Part shown: piece after piece, positions 63,301-64,000 of the stretch
Position numbering within the stretch: the stretch's first letter is position 1
How the letters are laid out: every line of letters begins with the position of its first letter
Assembly (NCBI GenBank): GCA_036971475.1
Contig: JBAIZL010000010.1
Span: forward strand, 7,620,950 to 7,684,949
DNA length: 64,000 nt
Direction: 5' to 3'
Origin: Prosapia bicincta
Lineage: Eukaryota > Arthropoda > Insecta > Hemiptera > Cercopidae
Translations under genes and position numbers: made by a program
Notes under the pieces: generated by a model
What the model was told of the DNA's origin: nothing
The model's database searches: none
What the model saw: the letters and a program-made list of their open reading frames with translations, nothing else

Positions 63301-63848
63301 TAAGATTGAAATAGCTAATAATTCTTATTTAGATAAAAAAATGCTATTACTAATGTCATCTCTTGAATTTTCTAAGGATTTTATTAAAAAGCTCTTGTAG
63401 TGTAAACTATGAAAAACATTTTACCCAGAAAAGACTATTATTAAAGGTGTATTTACATTGGATTGGTTTTAATGTATAATTATTTTAAGATGATGACATT
63501 TCTATTTAATAATTACAATATATTTAATTACATTGGAAAATCTATCTTCAAAAAACCTCTTACCTCCAAATTCTGAATAGTATCTTGTTCCCATTTCCAA
63601 TCGGCCTCTTCACTAGATATATCATCATCACTTTCATCATCAACAGCTTCTGCCAGATAATCACTTTTAAAATTAATGCGTAAACCTCTGCCCATTCCAG
63701 TTCTACTGTCTTCTGAGTGTATCGAGAAATCATCGCCTAGATCACTACTTGAATCTGATCCTACGTCCGAGTCATATAAACACAAATCTTGAACACCTTG
63801 ACCTTGATTTCTATCCACCATCCAACTAGTTGGTGAACCATAACGAAC
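35167..63848 (-). CDS. Dcr-1: Dicer-1, C-terminal 742 residues (ten exons; 5' part outside window)
   Basis: Ribonuclease III that cuts microRNA precursors to about 22-nt duplexes in the cytoplasm, working with a dsRNA-binding partner (Loquacious in flies). Exons in coding order: 63848-63564, 60468-60141, 52540-52314, 49550-49187, 44907-44753, 41783-41552, 37894-37674, 37226-37061, 36407-36332, 35341-35167. Phases 0,1,0,1,0,1,0,1,2 all agree and give one frame ending in TAA. Counting residues from the first exon in the window: acidic linker 1-204; RNase IIIa with E246/D250 in ERLETIGDS and D395/E398 in SIADCVEAL; RNase IIIb with E523/D527 in [11 protein letters not shown] and D627/E630 in [12 protein letters not shown]; dsRBD about 675-735 ([19 protein letters not shown]). 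All four acidic positions of both catalytic centres are kept, so the enzyme looks functional. The helicase, DUF283 and PAZ exons lie upstream of 64000. It is Dicer-1 and not Dicer-2 because the RNase III blocks and C-terminal dsRBD match Dicer-1 wording (for example [11 protein letters not shown]). Confidence 0.95.
35410..36092. mobile_element. Tigger-family MITE with three 50-bp-type units
   Basis: Ends CAGTAGAGTCTCGATAATTC and, complemented, CAGTAGAGTCTCAAAAATCC, with TA on both sides (35408-35409 and 36093-36094). It lies wholly inside the last Dicer-1 intron. Internal sequence matches 47668-48205 (for example GGGGATAAAGACC and GTGGCAACAGCC). Three copies of a unit containing TAAACATTTCTTGGAAGCCC lie at about 35875-36005, the third offset by 40 instead of 50. 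Confidence 0.8.
36332..36407 (-). CDS. Dcr-1: Dicer-1 exon i (start of dsRBD)
   Basis: A 76-base exon encoding [20 protein letters not shown] and TAKFG, the first helix of the dsRBD. Acceptor TCTTAG, donor TTTGG|GTGAGT. Too short to show as an open frame, but both junction codons and phases fit its neighbours. Confidence 0.93.
37061..37226 (-). CDS. Dcr-1: Dicer-1 exon h (RNase IIIb, end)
   Basis: [20 protein letters not shown], then [20 protein letters not shown] with the second acidic pair (D627, E630), then [13 protein letters not shown]. Acceptor TTGTAG, donor ATTG|GTAAGT. Confidence 0.95.
37418..37667. mobile_element. foldback insertion at Dicer-1 splice donor
   Basis: A near-perfect inverted repeat centred at about 37518 (arms about 37425-37512 and 37522-37625; GAAATTTTGAAAAT mirrors ATTTTCAAAATTTC). 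It is flanked by ACCAACCTCTTC at 37406-37417 and 37668-37679, read as a 12-bp target duplication. The CACGTTTCGGAG and ACACGTCAACAGAAG phrases recall PLE ends with CGAAACG-type motifs. No coding part. It lies in the intron after exon g. Confidence 0.7.
37674..37894 (-). CDS. Dcr-1: Dicer-1 exon g (RNase IIIb, middle)
   Basis: Starts [20 protein letters not shown] and ends ENSHAISEE. Acceptor GCTCAG. The donor GAAGAG|GTTGGT departs from GTRAGT at +3 to +5, and an identical 12-bp copy of this exon/intron boundary lies at 37406-37417 beyond a 250-bp foldback insertion. Confidence 0.95.
38159..39144. mobile_element. piggyBac-like MITE
   Basis: The left end TTAA|CCCTTTAACACGTTGACT with GCCA, and the complemented right end CTCCTTAACACTGACTGCCA, are imperfect inverted repeats. 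The left TTAA is at 38155-38158; the right target copy is mutated. Subterminal ACCGGTGACCGACATTG recurs as CACCGGTGTCTGACATT near the right end. No transposase. It lies inside the intron between Dicer exons f and g. Confidence 0.5.
39857..40046 (-). other. unrecognised coding-like segment in a Dicer-1 intron
   Basis: On the minus strand a frame reads [20 protein letters not shown] then [20 protein letters not shown] before drifting into AT-rich codons and a stop. The charged, tryptophan-containing composition differs from the random frames around it. It is not part of Dicer-1, whose flanking exons join in phase without it. It could be a transposon or retrocopy remnant. I do not recognise the family. 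Confidence 0.3.
40790..41330. other. Dicer-1 intron, possible element end
   Basis: TTAACCCTTTGATTAGCATT at 40792 looks like a piggyBac-type left end, but no matching right end was found before the next exon. Confidence 0.2.
41552..41783 (-). CDS. Dcr-1: Dicer-1 exon f (RNase IIIb, first half)
   Basis: 77 codons plus one base. [20 protein letters not shown], then [20 protein letters not shown] and [20 protein letters not shown]. Carries the most conserved RNase III signature, with E523 and D527. Acceptor TTTCAG, donor CTAG|GTATAG. Confidence 0.95.
41954..42755. mobile_element. hAT-like MITE
   Basis: The left end TAGAGATGGGCC and the complemented right end TAGGGATGGGCC are inverted repeats of the YARRGATGGGC kind common in hAT elements. 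The target duplication is not clear. Subterminal GAATCGTCGATTC and GAATCGAGAATCGAC are also mirrored. It contains a (TC)n tract at 42300-42328. In the intron between exons e and f. Confidence 0.55.
42756..44752. other. Dicer-1 intron, no further element resolved
   Basis: The stretch at 43850-43930 (ATTTGCTGAAACGTTGTA then AATAAATAAACTTTTGAC) resembles a PLE tail but has no partner. Nothing else was recognised. A short (TA)n lies at 44692-44708. Confidence 0.3.
44753..44907 (-). CDS. Dcr-1: Dicer-1 exon e (inter-RNase III region)
   Basis: Reads [20 protein letters not shown] then [20 protein letters not shown] and ends ENNTQ. It completes RNase IIIa (the GAYL stretch follows the catalytic helix) and begins the spacer to IIIb. 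Acceptor ATTTAG, donor CAG|GTACAT. Confidence 0.9.
44908..46334. other. Dicer-1 intron, no element resolved
   Basis: AT-rich intronic sequence between exon e and the mariner copy, without recognisable ends or coding remains. Confidence 0.35.
46336..47611 (+). mobile_element. mariner transposon, full ends, broken transposase
   Basis: The 28-base ends CGAGGGTCGTCCAGAAAGTA..ACG are perfect inverted repeats (46336-46362 and 47585-47611). TA is present on the left (46334-46335); the right dinucleotide is TT. The transposase runs with the plus strand, opposite to Dicer-1. It starts at ATG 46498 ([20 protein letters not shown]), loses frame with a small deletion near 46710, re-enters as [20 protein letters not shown], and meets TAG at 46814-46816 where a tryptophan is expected (CAR*VPKML). 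It then stays open to 47512. The catalytic D,D34D triad is visible: D in [11 protein letters not shown] in [11 protein letters not shown] in [11 protein letters not shown], with 34 residues between the last two. It is inactive because of the deletion and the stop. Confidence 0.9.
46498..47512 (+). pseudogene. mariner transposase pseudogene
   Basis: The N-terminal paired helix-turn-helix part ([35 protein letters not shown]) is in frame 1 and the catalytic part is in frame 2, with a deletion between GRS and FTLSGLL and a TAG just before VPKML. Otherwise the DDE domain is intact over 231 codons, which suggests that the damage is recent. Confidence 0.85.
47668..48205. mobile_element. Tigger-family MITE with one 50-bp unit
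   Basis: The ends CAGTCTAACTTTGAAATG (left, diverged) and, complemented, CAGTAGAGTCTTGAAAAACC flank sequence matching 35410-36092 (GAGCATTAGAAAAATAAGAC, GTGGCAACAGCC, GGGGATAAAGACCAGTCCAG). Only one copy of the ACATTTCTTGGACGCCCGAC unit is present at about 48085. Left TA at 47666-47667. Confidence 0.7.
48541..48890 (+). pseudogene. decayed mariner transposase fragment
   Basis: The plus strand reads [20 protein letters not shown], then [20 protein letters not shown], then (frameshifted) [20 protein letters not shown]. These match the order of the helix-turn-helix and linker of mariner transposases (W.KRFKEG..D..DD, then VR.LV..D). No catalytic part and no terminal repeats were identified. This is a different, older family from the copy at 46336. 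Confidence 0.5.
49187..49550 (-). CDS. Dcr-1: Dicer-1 exon d (RNase IIIa, insert and second half)
   Basis: 121 codons plus one base, [20 protein letters not shown] through the long IIIa insert ([16 protein letters not shown]..) to [16 protein letters not shown] with the second acidic pair. Acceptor AATTAG, donor ATAG|GTACGC. Confidence 0.95.
49848..50250 (+). repeat. diverged repeats in Dicer-1 intron
   Basis: Three imperfect copies start AAGGATTTTTGATT..ATTATTTTGGAG near 49848, 49940 and 50099. The last two continue with GAGAAATCGCTTGGC..GGT and GATTC.CCCCAGT.GC.CCTAG. At 50285-50325, AAGCGAAGCACGG followed by GTACTGC resembles a Helitron 3' end, but no 5' partner was found. Confidence 0.4.
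50965..50983 (+). repeat. poly-C tract
   Basis: A run of 19 C, flanked by GGTATGTTTCCTCT and TGGCG, inside a Dicer-1 intron. Confidence 0.7.
51266..51712. repeat. PLE-like foldback, same family as 71-230
   Basis: Arms 51266-51316 and 51660-51712 are inverted copies (TGCCTATAGTAGCACTTACT on the left), followed on the right by GCGAAGATGGAATCAACAAA, whose complement starts this window (about 30-60). The left arm continues with GGACAGCCGTTTCGGGAGAT, also in the 71-230 unit. The interior, about 340 bases, has no clear frame. In the intron between exons c and d. Confidence 0.6.
51854..52169. mobile_element. possible piggyBac-like MITE
   Basis: TTAA at 51850 and 52170 bound a segment whose ends read GAAACATGTGTGCCGGGCC and, complemented, CACTTTAGCTGCCACATCGG. 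They are only loosely similar. The GC-rich GGGCCAATTGGCCCG stands out from the surrounding intron. Confidence 0.3.
52314..52540 (-). CDS. Dcr-1: Dicer-1 exon c (RNase IIIa, first half)
   Basis: Reads [20 protein letters not shown], then [20 protein letters not shown], the RNase III signature with catalytic E and D, then [12 protein letters not shown]. Acceptor TTGCAG, donor CAG|GTAATC. Joined in phase 1 to exon b, giving DLV at the junction. Confidence 0.95.
53050..53990 (-). mobile_element. 5'-truncated Jockey-like LINE, frameshifted
   Basis: On the minus strand, [20 protein letters not shown] leads to [16 protein letters not shown] (reverse transcriptase motif), [13 protein letters not shown] (the YADD-type catalytic box, here IADD), [20 protein letters not shown], then in another frame [20 protein letters not shown] and [16 protein letters not shown], and lastly [20 protein letters not shown]. 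This is the order of a Jockey-clade RT and thumb. Two frameshifts (near 53575 and 53400) and 5' truncation near 53990 make it inactive. Oriented with Dicer-1 in the intron between exons b and c. Confidence 0.75.
54000..54938. other. Dicer-1 intron, no gene seen
   Basis: Very AT-rich sequence without a recognised element. Confidence 0.35.
54939..55400 (+). repeat. diverged dispersed repeat, copy 2
   Basis: The start GTAACACACTTTAGATGGTG is itself a short hairpin with the GTGTTACATATT that follows. It matches the minus strand of 5585-5778 and, more weakly, its extension toward 5300 (GCGAGGAGCGAAGAAG versus ACCGAGGAGCAAAGAAA). Confidence 0.4.
56354..57750 (+). mobile_element. pogo/Tigger transposon with frameshifted transposase
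   Basis: The left end, CAGTAATACTTCGACTTACA preceded by TA, is typical of Tigger/Jerky elements. The plus strand reads [20 protein letters not shown], then [15 protein letters not shown] and [17 protein letters not shown] shift near 56775 follows, then [11 protein letters not shown] (second catalytic D), a second shift near 56845, and [20 protein letters not shown] (third catalytic D), to a stop near 57145. The first part lacks the N-terminal CENP-B/HTH domains, so the element is truncated. At 57690-57730, CCGACTTACGCGAATTCGAC repeats the left-end phrase in the same orientation. A true inverted right end was not found. Confidence 0.7.
58417..59061. mobile_element. Tigger-family MITE with eight 50-bp units
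   Basis: The left end CAGTAGAGTCTTGTTAATAC is preceded by TA (58415-58416), and the complemented right end is CAGTAGAGTCTCGAAAATCC. The interior is a tandem array of eight units of exactly 50 bp (anchors CTCATTTCC at 58611, 58661, 58711, 58761, 58811, 58861, 58911 and 58961), each close to TATAAACATTTCTTGGAAGC plus CCGACTCATTTCCTTTGCAT. The same unit is present three times in the MITE at 35410 and once at 47668. Confidence 0.8.
59338..59440. repeat. short palindrome, PLE-like
   Basis: CAATAAAAATATTGCC and its complement GGCAATATTTTTATTG flank CCCAATACC..GGTATTGG. The left part AAGAGCACAGTGGTAAAAT matches 9755-9775. Confidence 0.5.
59724..59884. repeat. inverted repeat in Dicer-1 intron
   Basis: TAGGATAGATTTGGTTGTAA (left arm, 59744-59763) faces TTACAACCAAATCTATCCTG (right arm, 59846-59865) across about 80 bases, with outer pieces ATACCTATAAAGTG and TACTTCATAGGTAT. 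Probably a small foldback MITE. Confidence 0.5.
60141..60468 (-). CDS. Dcr-1: Dicer-1 exon b (linker, acidic)
   Basis: 109 codons plus one base. Starts [20 protein letters not shown] after the acceptor ATATAG and ends in the acidic run [15 protein letters not shown]. Donor TTTGG|GTAGGT. The CAT-repeat look of the plus strand here (CATCATCATCATCATC) is the GAT codon run, not an independent repeat. Confidence 0.9.
60469..61804. other. Dicer-1 intron, no gene seen
   Basis: No recognisable element or reading frame apart from the repeat array that follows. Confidence 0.35.
61805..62263 (+). repeat. tandem array, 3 x 153 bp
   Basis: Units start TCTGAGGCTGATGGTCTCCT at 61805, 61958 and 62111, a constant 153 bases apart, with only a few substitutions (for example TTGGCTTAG versus TTGGGTTAG). 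The unit length is a multiple of three, but a stop codon (TGA in ACATGATTAACC) interrupts the best frame. Lies in the intron between exons a and b. Confidence 0.8.
62264..63563. other. Dicer-1 intron, possible decayed element
   Basis: A 53-codon frame at 62704-62862 ([20 protein letters not shown]) has an acidic start like some piggyBac transposases, and CTTGAAAGTGTTAA at 63207 looks like a piggyBac-type right end. Neither is enough for a call. Confidence 0.2.
63564..63848 (-). CDS. Dcr-1: Dicer-1 exon a (linker, acidic)
   Basis: 95 codons, [12 protein letters not shown] to [10 protein letters not shown]. The acceptor TTCTAG precedes GTTCGT, and the donor is GAG|GTAAGA. Rich in D, E and S ([17 protein letters not shown]), with no cysteine pattern or catalytic motif. 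This is the poorly conserved linker upstream of RNase IIIa. Starts and ends in phase 0. Confidence 0.9.
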
Positions 63849-64000
63849 CTAGAATGAAATGATGCATTTGAAATGTAAAATACAATTTCATTAAAAATGA
63901 TAAATCCCATATCCATTTTAAATTTCTTCAAAAAAAATAACATTTTGAAAATAAAAGCTGCATTTATAACTTGAGAAATTAGATGCTACATCCCAGGGGT

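Overview
This is a 64 kb piece of an AT-rich, intron-rich, transposon-loaded eukaryotic genome, most probably an insect. The only host gene I can support is the 3' half of a Dicer-1 gene on the minus strand. Its ten exons between 63848 and 35167 splice into one uninterrupted reading frame of 742 codons plus a stop. They encode the acidic linker, RNase IIIa, RNase IIIb and the C-terminal double-stranded-RNA-binding domain. The helicase, DUF283 and PAZ parts must lie beyond position 64000. All nine introns read GT..AG and every exon phase agrees. The strong match to arthropod Dicer-1 (the microRNA-processing Dicer) is why I favour an insect; the order cannot be told from the sequence. Layout: 1-35 kb lies downstream of Dicer and contains no host gene that I can recognise. 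It is a deposit of mobile-element remains: palindromic ends at 71-366, a 1.5 kb element with an 8-bp target duplication (2881-4402), a deleted Tc1/mariner-type element (6252-7176), LINE 3' ends (8469-9236, 13376-13860, 19999-20330), a pogo/Tigger element (16962-17953), a piggyBac-type non-autonomous element (20794-21948), and above all Penelope-like elements (PLEs). The PLEs form a chain at 24.6-31.06 kb in which every unit is an inverted repeat and every junction is a (TA)n tract. 35-64 kb is the Dicer-1 gene; most of its introns carry transposon insertions (Tigger-family MITEs with an internal 50-bp minisatellite, a mariner with full terminal repeats but a broken transposase, hAT- and piggyBac-like MITEs, a Jockey-like LINE, a Tigger transposase and a 3x153-bp tandem array). 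The most interesting single observation is at 37406-37679: a 250-bp foldback insertion sits directly downstream of the Dicer exon ending at 37674. It is flanked by a 12-bp direct repeat that contains the exon end and the splice donor, so the insertion appears to have duplicated the donor instead of destroying it. No bacterial-type operon, CRISPR array, rRNA or convincing tRNA gene is present. Boundaries of decayed elements are approximate. All family assignments come from reading motifs by eye, without any database search.
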